In this document: piece by piece, positions 18,267 through 28,100 of the stretch | Layout: each line of letters opens with the position of its first letter | Numbering within the stretch: the first letter of the stretch is position 1 | NCBI GenBank assembly: GCA_963772445.1 | Contig: CAVYXK010000004.1 | Location: forward strand, 248,001 to 312,000 | Length of the DNA: 64,000 nucleotides | Direction of reading: 5' to 3' | DNA from: CAVYXK01 sp963772445 | GTDB taxonomy: Bacteria > Pseudomonadota > Alphaproteobacteria > Acetobacterales > Acetobacteraceae | The notes under the pieces: model-generated | What the model was told of the DNA's origin: nothing | Databases searched by the model: none | What the model saw: only the letters and a program-made list of their open reading frames with translations | Program-made: the position numbers and the translations under genes

Positions 18267-18773
18267 TTACTTGATCTCCCATTGAGCCTGATGGCGGATA
18301 ACGCGTTCCACGTGATCCCCGCCACCGCCATGGGTTCCCCAAATTACCGTGCCATCAAACGTGCCAGTAAGGCCCGTGTATTTGCCGGTGCCTCCACGGA
18401 ATACGCCGTTCTTGTCATCGAATGTTGAATAGATGTTATCGCCATCCTTGTCAGTTCCTACGCAGCTCCCCGTGTCGGAGAACCTGTCGCCGATCTGCTG
18501 GAAGACAGCGATACAGCGGAACGTCGAGATGCCTGTGCAGTCGGAGCGCTGAGCTGCGCAGGGCGAGCTTCCTTCTACCAATTTGCTGAAACCGTCCCCC
18601 TCGGCGAGCTTAGCATTTCCGGCTTTGCCCATGTCGAGCGTCTGGATAAACCTCCAAGTGTTATAGCTATCAAACACGTATTTCCCGGATTTCTGCTCCG
18701 CGGTAGCTTGACGCGGCGCAACGGCGAGAAGGGCAAGAACGGCCGTGGTGATTATCACATTTTGCTTGTTCAT
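18267..18773 (-). CDS. Secreted protein with allene-oxide-cyclase-like barrel motif
   Basis: The 168-residue protein starts at 18773 behind a good ribosome site (GGAGGAGACAAGCACC). It has a signal peptide (VIITTAVLALLAVAPRQATA). The C-terminal half includes FRGGTGKYTGLTGTFDGTV, a glycine-rich turn typical of the allene oxide cyclase/DUF3224-like beta barrel. Four cysteines (PCAAQRSDC, FRC, GSC) could form disulfides in the periplasm. It lies directly downstream of the split substrate-binding gene's start, on the same strand, and diverges from the large regulator. Function is unknown. Confidence 0.7.
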   Translation of the reverse strand: MNKQNVIITTAVLALLAVAPRQATAEQKSGKYVFDSYNTWRFIQTLDMGKAGNAKLAEGDGFSKLVEGSSPCAAQRSDCTGISTFRCIAVFQQIGDRFSDTGSCVGTDKDGDNIYSTFDDKNGVFRGGTGKYTGLTGTFDGTVIWGTHGGGGDHVERVIRHQAQWEIK

Positions 18774-19014
18774 GGTGCTTGTCTCCTCCGACATCGGCTG
18801 CCGTACGGTCTTCAGCCGGCACCATAACGGGCCCGCGACGGCTGAAGCCCGAGCCGGCTGAAATCCCTACTCTTGGGCGACCGGGCCAAATCGCTTCAAT
18901 GGGTAGGTCAAGCAGGTAAAAGCGTGATGTCAAAGGCGTAAACAGGATGTAAAAAATTGTTCCCCCTCCGCGCTCCCCGGCGCTAGACTGCCTTCGACAG
19001 TGGGGGCTGTGGGG

Positions 19015-22000
19015 ATGACGGTCGGAATCGACACCCGGGCAGCCGAAAACTCGGGGAGGCAGGACGACGCTCCGGCCGCGGGAGCCGAGCTTCTGCGGTT
19101 CGAAGGGCTGACCCTTGATCTTGCCGGCAGGACACTCTCAGCCGCCGATGGGCGCGAGATTTCCCTCACGCGCGCGGAGTTCGAGCTGCTCTCGGTGCTG
19201 ATCCGCAGCCGTGGCCGGGCGCTCTCCCGCGACCAATGTCTCGACGCCATCGCCGGCCGTCGCGCCGAGCCCTTTGACCGCACCATCGATGTCCTGGTCA
19301 GCCGCCTGCGTCGAAAGATCGAGCCGGAGCCGAAGGCGCCGCGATTGCTCCTCACCGTCCCCGGCCATGGCTACAAGTTTGCCGCCAAACCGGTGCAGGT
19401 CGTGGCGAAGAGGCAAGAGCCAGCAGTGCCGGCATCAGCCGCAGGGGAGCCGTCAACGGCGCCGGCCACTCCGACAGCCGAGCGGCGGCTGCTTACCGTG
19501 ATGGTGTGCTCTCTTTCCATTGAAACGGGATCATCGGTCCGACTGGACCCGGAAGAGCGGCATGGCATCCTTAGCGCGTTTCGCACGTGCTGCAACGACA
19601 TATGCGGCCGATTCGGCGGCGTACCTGGCCCAGTCGCAGGCGACACGCTCCATATCTACTTCGGCTTTCCTGTGGCGCACGAGCACGATGTGGAGCACGC
19701 CGTTCGCGCCGGACTCGCGGTCGTTGCGGCAGTGCAGCGCCTCGATGTGGGCTTGGCGGTCGGGCTCAACGCGCGCGTGGGCATCGCAACGGGCGAGGCG
19801 GTCGCTGGTGATGGGCCACGAGGCGAAGTGTCCGGCGAGGCCCCGGCGCTCGCCCAAAGCTTAGTCGCTCACGCGGCGAGTGGCACCGTCGTGTTGGGGG
19901 CGGCAACCCGGCGCTTGGCCGGCGGCTTGTTCGAGTATCGCGCCCTAAGCACAGGGCAAGATTCGTTCCAAGTGCTTGGAGAGGCAGCCGTGGCGACCCA
20001 ATTCGATGCGCTGCATCCCGGCGGCCTGACGCCGCTGGTGGGCCGCGGGGAGGAAGTCGCGCTGCTGTTGCGTCGCTGGCATCGGGCGCAAGCAGGCAAC
20101 GGCAACGTTGTGCTACTCAGCGGTGAACCCGGTATCGGTAAGTCACGACTGGTTCGCGAATTGCGCAGTCGCCTTGCCGACACGGCACATATTCCATTGA
20201 TCTGCTACTGTGCTCCGCATCAGCGGGACAGCCCCTATCATCCCTTTATCCAGCATCTTGAACACGCCGCCGGGTTTGCCCGCCTCGATGACGGTGGGGC
20301 GCGGCTCGGTAAACTGAAGGTGTTGTTGACGAAGAACGGCAGCGACCCGGAAACGCTCGCCTTGTTCGCCGACCTGCTTTCGATTCCGACCGACGGATCG
20401 TTGGCCAGGTTGAGCCTGAGCCCGCAGCAGCGGCGGGGGCGGACGGCCGCCGCCCTGATCGCTCAGGTCGTTGCCGCCGCCGCACGCGCGCCGGTGTTAC
20501 TGGTTGTCGAAGACACACAGTGGATGGACCGGACGTCTCTCGAAGTATTGGATGAGATCGTGGATCGGGTCACCGATCTTCCAGTGCTGCTGATCGTGAC
20601 CTTCCGTCCGGAATTCACTCCTCCTTGGAGCAGTCACCCTCAGGCGAGCGTGCTGGTGCTGAACAGGCTCGACTGCAGCGGAGCCAGGCTAATGGTCGAT
20701 CAGGTAAGCGGCGGGGCGATGCCCGACAGCTTGAGCCGGCGGATCATCGCCCAGGCTGATGGCATCCCGCTGTTTCTTGAGGAGTTGACGAAGACGATGC
20801 TGGAAGGCGGCGCGGAGGCAGGTACCTCACTGCCGGCGAGCCTGTATGATTCGTTGATGGAACGACTGGATCGTTTGCCGGAGGCGAAGCGGGTGGCGCA
20901 GCTTGGCGCCGCGATCGGCCGAAGCTTTTCGCATGAACTGGTAGCGGGAATCTCCGACATCCCGGAGGGGAATTTGTGCGCCTCGCTGGACCAGCTTGTG
21001 TCGACCGGCTTGGTCGCGCGGCGCGGAATTCTGCGGGATGCGACATATACATTTAAGCATGCGCTGGTGCAGACGGCGGCGTACGAAAGTATGTTGAAGA
21101 GTCAGCGCACAGCAATCCATGAAAAGATCGTCGAGCTGCTGTTGGCACTGGAGCCGAACCTCGAAGACTCGCGACCGGACCTGCTCGCTTATCACTGCGA
21201 GCTAGCCAGCCTGATCGAGAAGGCGTCCGCGTACTACACTCAGGCCGGTTGGAAATCGAAGGATCATGGAGCCTACCATGACTCTCGCGAGCAGTTCAGG
21301 AATGCCTTGCGGCTCGCCGCCACCTTGCCTGAGGGCAAGACGCGCGACCTCGCCGAAATGCGTGCGCTCAGAGGTTACGGTATCACGATGGGCAACATCG
21401 AAGGTTATGCTTCTCCAAACTTCGGTGCCGCCCACTTCCGCGCGCTTGAGCTATGCGACCGGATGGGCCAGCCGCCGGAATTTCTGGGCATCAATTGGGG
21501 CATTTCCGTCTTCCAATCCCTTCGCAGTGATCTGCGCGGGCGCCTGGAGACCGCGGAGCGTCTATTGAAATGGGGCCAATTGCGGGGCGATATACGCGGA
21601 AGCATTCTGGGTGAGTTCCTTGCCGGCAGCGCGAAGGCGCAACGTGGAACCCTGGCGACCGCGCGGACGCATCTGCAGCGGGCACTTGAGCTCGCCGAGA
21701 GGAGCCATGACGATCCTACTGCTATCTGGACTTTTCGAGCCGCGATATCGCGTACGTTGGCGATGCACAACTTACATTCTTCTTTTTCGCGGGTCTTCTG
21801 TTGGATAGGGTATCCTGAACAAGCGCTGATGCACAGTTCAGCCGCGATCGGGCAACGCGAAGAGGATGAAAGAATCGTAGCGGAAACTATGCGCTTGGCG
21901 CAGCGCCTGTGGGTTCTGTCAGTCCTGGGCGAACCGCGAGATCTTGTCGCGCCGGCAGAAAAAATGGCTGAGCTGACCCGCCGTCATAACCTGCCACTGT

Positions 22001-22602
22001 ATGCCGCGATGGCCGCGGTTATGCGCGGATACGGGGTCGCCCACAGCGGCCAACCCGAGGCCGGGCAATTGGCCATTAGCGACGGCCTCGCCGCTTATAC
22101 TGGCACTGGGGCGGTGAAGGATTCCAGCTACTATCGTGCCCTGCTCGCCGAGACGCACAGGATGATGGGCGAAACCGACGCGGCCCTGAGCATCCTAACC
22201 GCGGCCCTCGTGGAGACGGAACATACCGGCGAGAAGTGCTACGATGCCGAACTCCACCGCGGGATCGGCGAGACACATTGGCAGTGCGGCGACACCGAGG
22301 CAGCCGAGCAATCCTTCAGGCAGGCTTTGGCCGTCGCGCGCGATCAGGGCGCCAGATTGTTGGAACTCAACGCCGCGACCAGCTGTGCGCGCTTGCTGCG
22401 CGATCGGGGCGAGCGCGCGCAAGCATACACGCTGCTATCACCAATCTACGGTTGGTTCTCCGAAGGTTTCGATACCGCTCCTCTGCGGCGCGCGAGGGTA
22501 TTGCTCGACGAGCTCGAAGCGGCCAATGACGTCGCCTGCCGCATGGGGACGCGAAGGTGTCGGGCAAAACGTCCGCCCAAAATTCCGGCGATCAATCCGT
22601 AA
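19015..22602 (+). CDS. Winged-helix / cyclase-like / AAA ATPase / TPR signalling protein
   Basis: This large regulator of about 1,195 residues has four parts. First is an OmpR-type winged helix (about 20-110; FEGLTLDLAGRTLSA, TRAEFELLSVLIRSRGRALS, VPGHGYKF). Second is a class III nucleotide-cyclase-like domain (about 150-330). Third is an AAA/STAND ATPase with Walker A GEPGIGKS near residue 370. Last come C-terminal TPR-like helices. In the cyclase domain the first metal Asp appears lost (MVCSLSIETG where active enzymes have an FxD motif), while GDTLHIYFGFP keeps the second site. It is therefore likely a nucleotide-sensing transcription factor rather than an enzyme. GTG at 19000 is an alternative start. 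Confidence 0.88.
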   Translation: MTVGIDTRAAENSGRQDDAPAAGAELLRFEGLTLDLAGRTLSAADGREISLTRAEFELLSVLIRSRGRALSRDQCLDAIAGRRAEPFDRTIDVLVSRLRRKIEPEPKAPRLLLTVPGHGYKFAAKPVQVVAKRQEPAVPASAAGEPSTAPATPTAERRLLTVMVCSLSIETGSSVRLDPEERHGILSAFRTCCNDICGRFGGVPGPVAGDTLHIYFGFPVAHEHDVEHAVRAGLAVVAAVQRLDVGLAVGLNARVGIATGEAVAGDGPRGEVSGEAPALAQSLVAHAASGTVVLGAATRRLAGGLFEYRALSTGQDSFQVLGEAAVATQFDALHPGGLTPLVGRGEEVALLLRRWHRAQAGNGNVVLLSGEPGIGKSRLVRELRSRLADTAHIPLICYCAPHQRDSPYHPFIQHLEHAAGFARLDDGGARLGKLKVLLTKNGSDPETLALFADLLSIPTDGSLARLSLSPQQRRGRTAAALIAQVVAAAARAPVLLVVEDTQWMDRTSLEVLDEIVDRVTDLPVLLIVTFRPEFTPPWSSHPQASVLVLNRLDCSGARLMVDQVSGGAMPDSLSRRIIAQADGIPLFLEELTKTMLEGGAEAGTSLPASLYDSLMERLDRLPEAKRVAQLGAAIGRSFSHELVAGISDIPEGNLCASLDQLVSTGLVARRGILRDATYTFKHALVQTAAYESMLKSQRTAIHEKIVELLLALEPNLEDSRPDLLAYHCELASLIEKASAYYTQAGWKSKDHGAYHDSREQFRNALRLAATLPEGKTRDLAEMRALRGYGITMGNIEGYASPNFGAAHFRALELCDRMGQPPEFLGINWGISVFQSLRSDLRGRLETAERLLKWGQLRGDIRGSILGEFLAGSAKAQRGTLATARTHLQRALELAERSHDDPTAIWTFRAAISRTLAMHNLHSSFSRVFCWIGYPEQALMHSSAAIGQREEDERIVAETMRLAQRLWVLSVLGEPRDLVAPAEKMAELTRRHNLPLYAAMAAVMRGYGVAHSGQPEAGQLAISDGLAAYTGTGAVKDSSYYRALLAETHRMMGETDAALSILTAALVETEHTGEKCYDAELHRGIGETHWQCGDTEAAEQSFRQALAVARDQGARLLELNAATSCARLLRDRGERAQAYTLLSPIYGWFSEGFDTAPLRRARVLLDELEAANDVACRMGTRRCRAKRPPKIPAINP

Positions 22603-23043
22603 GCATCCGCCGAGTGCCGCGGTGTTGTACGGCCGTTGACCGGTAAGAGGAGCAAAACCGTGGGCGGCGGCTATGCTGGCTGGCCGCGGCAGTGGATGAG
22701 GTCTGGCAGCGGCGGCACGGTCAGTTGTCCGGCGATGCCAATCCTGCTGCCGAGGTAATCCCAGAACGCACACCCAACTTGGCGCAGGTTTTGGCCAATC
22801 TGAGAAAGGCATCGCGACAGTCGCGTCAGCCCCGATTGGCACGGCAGTTCGGCCGGCCCGAGGCAGGTTGATCCGGCCGCACGGCTACCTTCAACGCCTA
22901 AGCGACGAGTCTCCGACCGGAGCCGGTCTGCCACCTTCGTGGCTCTGGCTCTCTGGCATTGGGAGAATTCGTTCAAGTCATCGCGCCCGGCAGAGACTCA
23001 GGGGCAGAGATGAAAAGCGCGTCGGTGTCGGGGGTCCCCAGGG
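22603..23043. other. Intergenic region with a possible transposase remnant
   Basis: About 440 bases between the regulator and the L,D-transpeptidase. On the minus strand at roughly 22674-22860 an open frame ends in LSQIGQNLRQVGCAFWDYLG and LTVPPLPDLIH. This resembles the C-terminus of DDE transposases, but I cannot name the family and no start or inverted repeats are seen. No other gene is recognisable. Confidence 0.35.
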
Positions 23044-24430
23044 CTACCAGAAGGGTCCGGGCGGTGTCGGGCGATTATCCGCCTGCGCCACGCGATCTCG
23101 CCCTTGACGGCGTCTCTGCAGTTGCTGCCAGATCCCGGCGTCGCGGTTGTAGAAATCCGGGCGAAATTGTAACGTACCATCGGTATCTACAAACGCGGTC
23201 TGATAGACCACGAATACCGGCACGGGCGCTGGCAGATTGCTTAGGGTGGTGCTGCCCATCGCGATCGCTTGATTGATCGTGTCGATCGGTTTCTGCATCA
23301 GCAGGGCGGCCAATCCGCGCGGATCCTGCACCCGGATGCATCCATGGCTGATGCGGCGGTTATCGCGGCTGAACAGATTTTTATCCGGGGTGTCGTGCAG
23401 GTAAACCTCGAACCGGTTCGGCATGTAAAACATGATCTGTCCGAGCCCTGCGTCGGGTCCCGGAAGCTGCTCCACCCCGCCATTGGGCAGCATTACCATG
23501 TGATTCCGCGTCAAATAATTTGGGTCGTGCCTGATCTTCGGCAGGATCTCCGCCGTAGCGATGTCGCCCGGGATGTTCCATGGAGGGTTGAACTCAGGTC
23601 CCTCGATCGTGGCGCGGAACTCCGGGCTTTGATTGCGCTCGACATCTTCGCCGACAATGACCCGCGTAGAGAAAACCGGCCGATCGGCGCGATAAAGTAC
23701 CACTCGTTCGTCGGCAACGTTGACCCAGACGCGGTCCGCCGGCAGCCGCCGCGGCAGCCAGCGTTGGCGTTCAAGGTTTACCTCAATCTCGCGCAAGCGG
23801 TTCGTCGTGGCCTTGTCGCCGGCCGGGGTGCCCCAGCGATACCTCTGCAAAGCCTGGCGCAGCGCCCGGTAGGTCGGCGTCGTCGGCGCCAGCGGCCTCG
23901 ATCACTGCCGCCGGATCGGGGCTGCCGATAGCGGCGTCGAGCACAGCAGCCACATCGATCGGCTCAGGCGTCAGGGTCTCGTCATCTCTTCGGCGCTCAA
24001 CCGGCACGGCGCCGCGGGCCAGCGCGTCGGCATACGATAGGAAGGCGTCCGACAGCAACAGTTCGCGGTCAAGCGGCGGCAATGTCGCTGTCTGCCGCAG
24101 TAGGTTCGCGTGAAACAGCTCCGGGTCGAGACCCTGATCGCCGGCGCGCAACACGGCATTCACCAGTGAATCCGCCTGCGCTTGCCGGGTCGTCCATATT
24201 GGGTCGAAGCCATGCTGCGCGTAAAAGCGCCGTAGCAACCCGACATTCAGCCGTTCACCGGCGATGACTAACTCAGGCGCGCCGTCGATCAGCTCGCCGA
24301 GTTCAGTGTTGGCAGGCGGGGCCGGCACGGCGACTGCCTCGGGCTCCGGATCATCATCAGCGCACGCAGCAAGCGCACATGCTGCGGCGAGAGCGATCAT
24401 GCCGCCTGCAATCGTCGCGCGTCGGGACAC
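23044..24430 (-). CDS. YcbB-type L,D-transpeptidase, frameshifted
   Basis: The N-terminal part has a lipoprotein-like leader (MIALAAACALAACADDD), then the YcbB scaffold region (RFYAQHGFDPIWTTRQAQ, NAVLRAGDQGLDPELFHAN). The C-terminal part has LREIEVNLERQRWLPRRLP, VGEDVERNQSPEF, NPPWNIP and the catalytic YkuD motif SHGCIRV. The two parts are in different frames. Removing one base near 23893-23897 joins VIEALAPTTPTYRALRQAL to QRYRWGT, the expected family sequence. It forms 3-3 peptidoglycan crosslinks in the periplasm. GTG at 24430 is used as start because it puts the leader at the N-terminus. Confidence 0.82.
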
Positions 24431-24578
24431 TTGAGCTGGAGGGGCGGAAGTCAAAGGCTTTTGGGGACCGAACCTGACCTTGTGCCACGGCGCGCGAAGG
24501 GGTGCCACTCCTCGACCTTTGCCGACCCACTCAATCTGTCGTTTTGACTCTTTGCGGAGAGTCGCGTTTAGATTTAGC

Positions 24579-24626
24579 CTATCTGCGAGCGTTTCAACCA
24601 GGCTATCTGCGAGCGTTTCAACCAGG
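24579..24626 (+). repeat. Perfect 24-bp tandem duplication upstream of the small lipoprotein gene
   Basis: The 24-base unit CTATCTGCGAGCGTTTCAAC... is repeated twice without change at 24579-24602 and 24603-24626. The second copy runs into the ribosome site (AGGGAGG) of the lipoprotein gene. It lies between divergent L,D-transpeptidase and lipoprotein genes, where it could alter promoter or leader spacing. Confidence 0.85.
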
Positions 24627-24635
24627 GAGGTACGG

Positions 24636-24836
24636 ATGTTCGACATTTCCGAAACACTGCCCCGCCACAGGCTGTTCCGTAAAGCGGCAATGGTTGCCGT
24701 CGTGGTTCCCGTGGCGCTCCTGGCGGCGTGTGCTCAGCAGCAGCCCGCCCCGCCGCCCGCGCCACCGGTCGAGGCTGCGCCCCCGCCGCCACCTCCGGCT
24801 CCAGCTCCGGCTCCAGCTCCGCAGGTACGGGGCTAG
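24636..24836 (+). CDS. Small Pro/Ala-rich lipoprotein
   Basis: The 66-residue protein starts with an ATG nine bases after a strong AGGGAGG. It has a lipoprotein signal (VVVPVALLAACAQQQ; lipobox LAAC) followed by a tail made almost only of Pro and Ala (PPAPPVEAAPPPPPPAPAPA), ending in QVRG. Such a tail is extended and could span the periplasm or contact peptidoglycan. It is divergent from the L,D-transpeptidase gene, so a cell-wall link is plausible but inferred. Confidence 0.75.
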   Translation: MFDISETLPRHRLFRKAAMVAVVVPVALLAACAQQQPAPPPAPPVEAAPPPPPPAPAPAPAPQVRG

Positions 24837-24938
24837 TCAGCGGGGCGCCGTAAGGCGCAAGAACCCGAGCCTCGTATCGCCGACCCAATACCTGACCGCA
24901 TTGAGAGGGCCTCCAGGCGGTCGTCAAAAAGCCGCGTA

Positions 24939-26278
24939 AGGACTCGCGGCGAAATAAACGAATCGAGGAGCCGCAAACAAAGCACGAATAGAATCTGAGA
25001 ATTTGCTAGGTGCGACGCGAGATGCGTCGGCTAGCGTCGCGGTGTGATCGACATCGCCGACATCCGTGCGCGTTGGCGGAAAGCAGCAGCCTTCCTCGAT
25101 GAACGTGCCCGGCGACTGTTCGCCGCCAACGAAGCGCTGGCGCAGGGCCCTGGCGGCGTCACCGCGACCGCGAGCGCAACCGGGCTGGCGCGCAGCACCA
25201 TCCAGCGAGGCATTGCGGAACTGCGGTGCGGTCGCAATGAACTGGGCGCCCGGCTGCGCCGGCCCGGCGCTGGCCGCAAGAGCGCGGTGACCCGGCAACC
25301 CGGGTTGCCGGCGGCGCTGGAGAAACTGATCGAGGACGCCATTCGCGGCGATCCCGGCTCGCCGCTGCGCTGGGTCAGCCGCAGTCAGCGTCACCTCGTC
25401 AAGGAGCTGACCGCGCTTGGCTTCAAGGTCAGCCAGCGCGTGCTCGGCAAGCTGCTGCGGCAACTGAACTACAGTTGCCAGGCCAACCGCAAGACGCGGG
25501 AGGGGAGCAACCATCCGGATCGCAACGCCCAGTTCGAGCACGTCAATGCGACGGTGCAAGCGGCGATCGCCGCGGGCGAGCCGGCGATCTCAGTGGACAC
25601 CAAGAAGAAGGAGCTGGTTGGGGATTTCAAGAACAACGGCCGTGAGCTGCGTCGCAAGGGGGATCCCGAACCGGTGCGGGTGCACGACTTCAAGATCCCG
25701 GAACTTGGCAAGGTCGCTCCCTATGGCGTGTACGACATTGCTGCCAACCACGGCTGGATCAGCGTCGGCATCAGCGCTGATACCGGCGCCTTTGCGGTCG
25801 AGAGCATCCGGCATTGGTGGCATAGGCTCGGCAAGCAGCGTTATCCAATGCGACGTGCCTGACGATCACCGCCGACTGCGGCGGCAGCAACGGGCCGCAG
25901 GTGAAGCTATGGAAACGCGAACTCCAGCGTCTTGCCAACGAGACCGGCCTGAAGATCACGGTTACCCACCTGCCACCCGGCACCAGCAAATGGAACCGCA
26001 TCGAACACCGGCTGTTCGCCTTCATCACCATGAACTGGCGCGGCAAGCCACTGGTGAGCCATCAGGTGATCGTGCAACTGATCAGCTCTACAACCACCGA
26101 GACTGGTCTCAGGGTCTGCAGCGAGCTCGACGGCAACCTCTATCCCAAGGGGGTGAAGGTGTCCGATGACGAGATGCAGGCGATCAACATCACGCGCCAC
26201 GCATTCCATGGCGAGTGGAACTACACCATTGAGCCAAATCAACAACCGCCCTGAAGCACTTATTCCGCCGCGGGCCCT
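24939..26278. mobile_element. ISAzo13-type insertion sequence
   Basis: Inverted repeats of 19 bp with three mismatches lie at 24939-24957 (AGGACTCGCGGCGAAATAA) and 26260-26278. One transposase gene fills the interior. No target duplication is obvious. It separates the lipoprotein gene from the tRNA-Ala/DUF6476/rluD region. Confidence 0.85.
25044..26254 (+). CDS. ISAzo13-family transposase, frameshifted
   Basis: The motifs are those of ISAzo13 transposases: RARRLFAANEALAQGPGG, GRKSAVTRQPGLPAALEKL, ISVDTKKKELVGDFKNNG, DFKIPELGKVAPYGVYD, TITADCGGSNGPQVKLWK and PPGTSKWNRIEHRLFAFI. The frame breaks near 25845; restoring a third C gives QRYPNATCLTITADCGGSN. The gene then reads to 26254 for about 403 residues. 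The GTG at 25044 is the start. I regard the break as a homopolymer error. Confidence 0.88.
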
Positions 26279-26577
26279 AAGCTGAGAACGCTCGCGGTCC
26301 CCACCCCTGTGCCTCAGCGGCGGCTACGTAGGTCGCTATAACGCGCCCGAGTGCACTGGCCGTTCAGCCGCGGTCGCATCGGCGGCAGGCGATCTCCAGA
26401 AAAGGGGGCGCGGGCAGCAACGTCGGCCAGCATGATGAGCATCTTCATCCCGCCATCGAAGCGGGAGAACGGACGGGCAACAAGAGGCGCTTGGCAGGTT
26501 GATGCGGTGGGCCATGTTGTGGGCTGCAAAAGGCGGCCTACAAAGGCTCAGCGAAATCAATCTGTTAGATGCGCGGA
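26279..26577. other. Intergenic stretch between IS and tRNA-Ala, no gene recognised
   Basis: About 300 bases downstream of the tRNA (which is on the minus strand). A 72-codon minus-strand frame is open, but it has no recognisable motif or ribosome site. No terminator-like hairpin with a T-run is visible. Confidence 0.4.
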
Positions 26578-26653
26578 TGGTGGAGCTGAGGGGGATCGAA
26601 CCCCTGACCTCCTCATTGCGAACGAGGCGCTCTCCCAGCTGAGCTACAGCCCC
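26578..26653 (-). tRNA. tRNA-Ala (anticodon CGC)
   Basis: The minus strand folds as a complete 76-base cloverleaf. It has a GGGGCTG acceptor arm, D-arm GCTCAGCTGGGAGAGC, anticodon arm CCTCG-TTCGCAA-TGAGG, T-arm AGGGGTTCGATCCCCCT and an encoded CCA end. The loop places CGC at positions 34-36, so it reads GCG codons, common in this GC-rich genome. Confidence 0.95.
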
Positions 26654-26719
26654 ATCCAGCGCCGCAGGCTGCGGAAAATGCTGTCGCGTACGGACGGAGT
26701 CAAGCAAAGCGGCAGTCAG

Positions 26720-26995
26720 TCACTGGCGCAAGTCGATCCGCCCGACAATCTGGCCCGACCGCGGATCGATCAGTACCACCCGATCCGGGCCACCTCCCTG
26801 CAAGTCGATCGCCAACCGATCGGCTACGGCGGTCAGTCCGGCAATTCTTGTTCCCGCTGGCTCGTCCAGCACCAGCGCCACATTTGGAGCGCTTCCGGGC
26901 GCAGTAGAGCGTTTGATGATCGTCACAACAAGCACGGTCGCGCCGATCAGGATTAGCACGCCCATGCCCACGGTTAACGCGGTCAGAACGCGCAT
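26720..26995 (-). CDS. DUF6476 family single-pass membrane protein
   Basis: The 91-residue protein has one N-terminal membrane helix (VGMGVLILIGATVLVVTII) followed by a small beta-rich domain (GTRIAGLTAVADRLAIDLQ, VVLIDPRSGQIVGRIDL). The ATG at 26995 follows GGGAGGAAGTGGC. In alphaproteobacteria this family typically sits divergently beside rluD and rpoH, exactly as here. Function is unknown. Confidence 0.78.
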   Translation of the reverse strand: MRVLTALTVGMGVLILIGATVLVVTIIKRSTAPGSAPNVALVLDEPAGTRIAGLTAVADRLAIDLQGGGPDRVVLIDPRSGQIVGRIDLRQ

Positions 26996-27043
26996 GCCAC
27001 TTCCTCCCTCGCGCGCGGTCCCGATCCGCGTTATCCGCGGGCT

Positions 27044-28045
27044 GTGTCCGATCCCGCACCTCTCTCCGGTCCGCTGCGCATCCTTGCCGGCAAGGAGGCG
27101 GAGGGCGAGCGTGTAGACCGGTTCCTCGCCGCGCGCATCGGCACGATCTCTCGCGCGCGCGTCAAGTCGCTGATAGAGGCCGGCCAGGTGCGCCGCGATG
27201 GCGCCCCCCTCCAGCAGCCAGCCGAGCCGGTGCGCGCCGGTACAGCCTATACGGTGAACCTTCCGGCGCCGCGCGCGGCGCGTCCGCTGCCGCAGTCGAT
27301 CCCATTCCCCATTCTTTATGAGGATGCTGACCTGATTGTGCTCGACAAGCCGGCCGGGCTGGTGGTGCACCCGGCGCCTGGTAACGAGGACGGAACATTG
27401 GTGAACGCGCTGATTGCGCATTGCGGCGAGGAGTTGCGGATCGGCGGCGAGCATCGGCCGGGGATCGTCCATCGCCTCGACAAAGACACGTCCGGCGTCA
27501 TGGTGGTGGCTAAGACCGAGCTGGCCATGCTGGGTCTGACGGCGGCGTTCTCCGCGCGGGACCTCGACCGGGCCTATCTTGCCTTGGCCTGGGGTCTGCC
27601 TGTGCCGGCCGAAGGCGAGATCGAGGGTGCCATCGGTCGAGACCCACGCGATCGCAAGCGCATGACCGTCCGCCGGTACGGTGGGGGAAAGCCGGCACTG
27701 ACCCGCTACTCAACTCGCCGCGCTTGGTATGCCGCGGTTGCACTGCTGGAATGCTGGTTGGCCACCGGGCGGACGCACCAGATTAGGGTGCACCTGAGTA
27801 GTCGCGGCCACCCGATCGTGGGCGATCCACTATATCTACGCCGGATCCCGCAATCAGCCCGCCGATTGCCGGAACTCCAGCGGATGGAGCTGCTCGATTT
27901 CCCCCGACAGGCCCTGCACGCCGCTCGACTTGCTTTCGCCCATCCGCGCACGGGAAGCCGGCTGGCATTCGAGACCCCGCCGCCGGCGGATTTCGCCGGT
28001 CTGATCGCGTCGCTTGATCGTGACATGCGGGCGCCACAATCCTGA
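27044..28045 (+). CDS. rluD: RluA-family 23S rRNA pseudouridine synthase (RluD-like)
   Basis: An N-terminal S4 RNA-binding domain (ERVDRFLAARIGTISRARVK) precedes the synthase domain. The synthase has ILYEDADLIVLDKPAGLVVH, the catalytic Asp motif HRLDKDTSGVMVVAK and TGRTHQIRVHLSSRGHPIVG. The 333-residue length is normal. It would isomerise uridines in the helix 69 region of 23S rRNA or a related site. The GTG at 27044 starts 48 bases from the divergent DUF6476 gene, so their promoters share a short region. Confidence 0.92.
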   Translation: MSDPAPLSGPLRILAGKEAEGERVDRFLAARIGTISRARVKSLIEAGQVRRDGAPLQQPAEPVRAGTAYTVNLPAPRAARPLPQSIPFPILYEDADLIVLDKPAGLVVHPAPGNEDGTLVNALIAHCGEELRIGGEHRPGIVHRLDKDTSGVMVVAKTELAMLGLTAAFSARDLDRAYLALAWGLPVPAEGEIEGAIGRDPRDRKRMTVRRYGGGKPALTRYSTRRAWYAAVALLECWLATGRTHQIRVHLSSRGHPIVGDPLYLRRIPQSARRLPELQRMELLDFPRQALHAARLAFAHPRTGSRLAFETPPPADFAGLIASLDRDMRAPQS

Positions 28046-28063
28046 CCCAATAGGTCAACATTA

Positions 28064-28092
28064 TTGACAGGACTGGCGGGGTCCTGTATAAG
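28064..28092 (+). promoter_or_regulatory. Near-consensus housekeeping promoter for rpoH with an internal dyad
   Basis: TTGACA (28064-28069) and TATAAG (28087-28092) are separated by exactly 17 bases. Within this span ACAGGAC (28067-28073) and GTCCTGT (28081-28087) form a perfect 7-bp inverted repeat. A repressor bound there would block RNA polymerase. The promoter lies 205 bases upstream of the rpoH start. Confidence 0.8.
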
Positions 28093-28100
28093 AGCCATAT

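Noticed and set aside
23044..24430. Two separate genes: an orphan YkuD domain and an orphan scaffold domain
   Set aside because: Adding or removing one base near 23895 yields the continuous YcbB-type sequence TPTYRALRQALQRYRWGT, so they are one gene.
26314..26529. 72-codon frame beside tRNA-Ala
   Set aside because: No ribosome site, motif or coding bias; probably chance.
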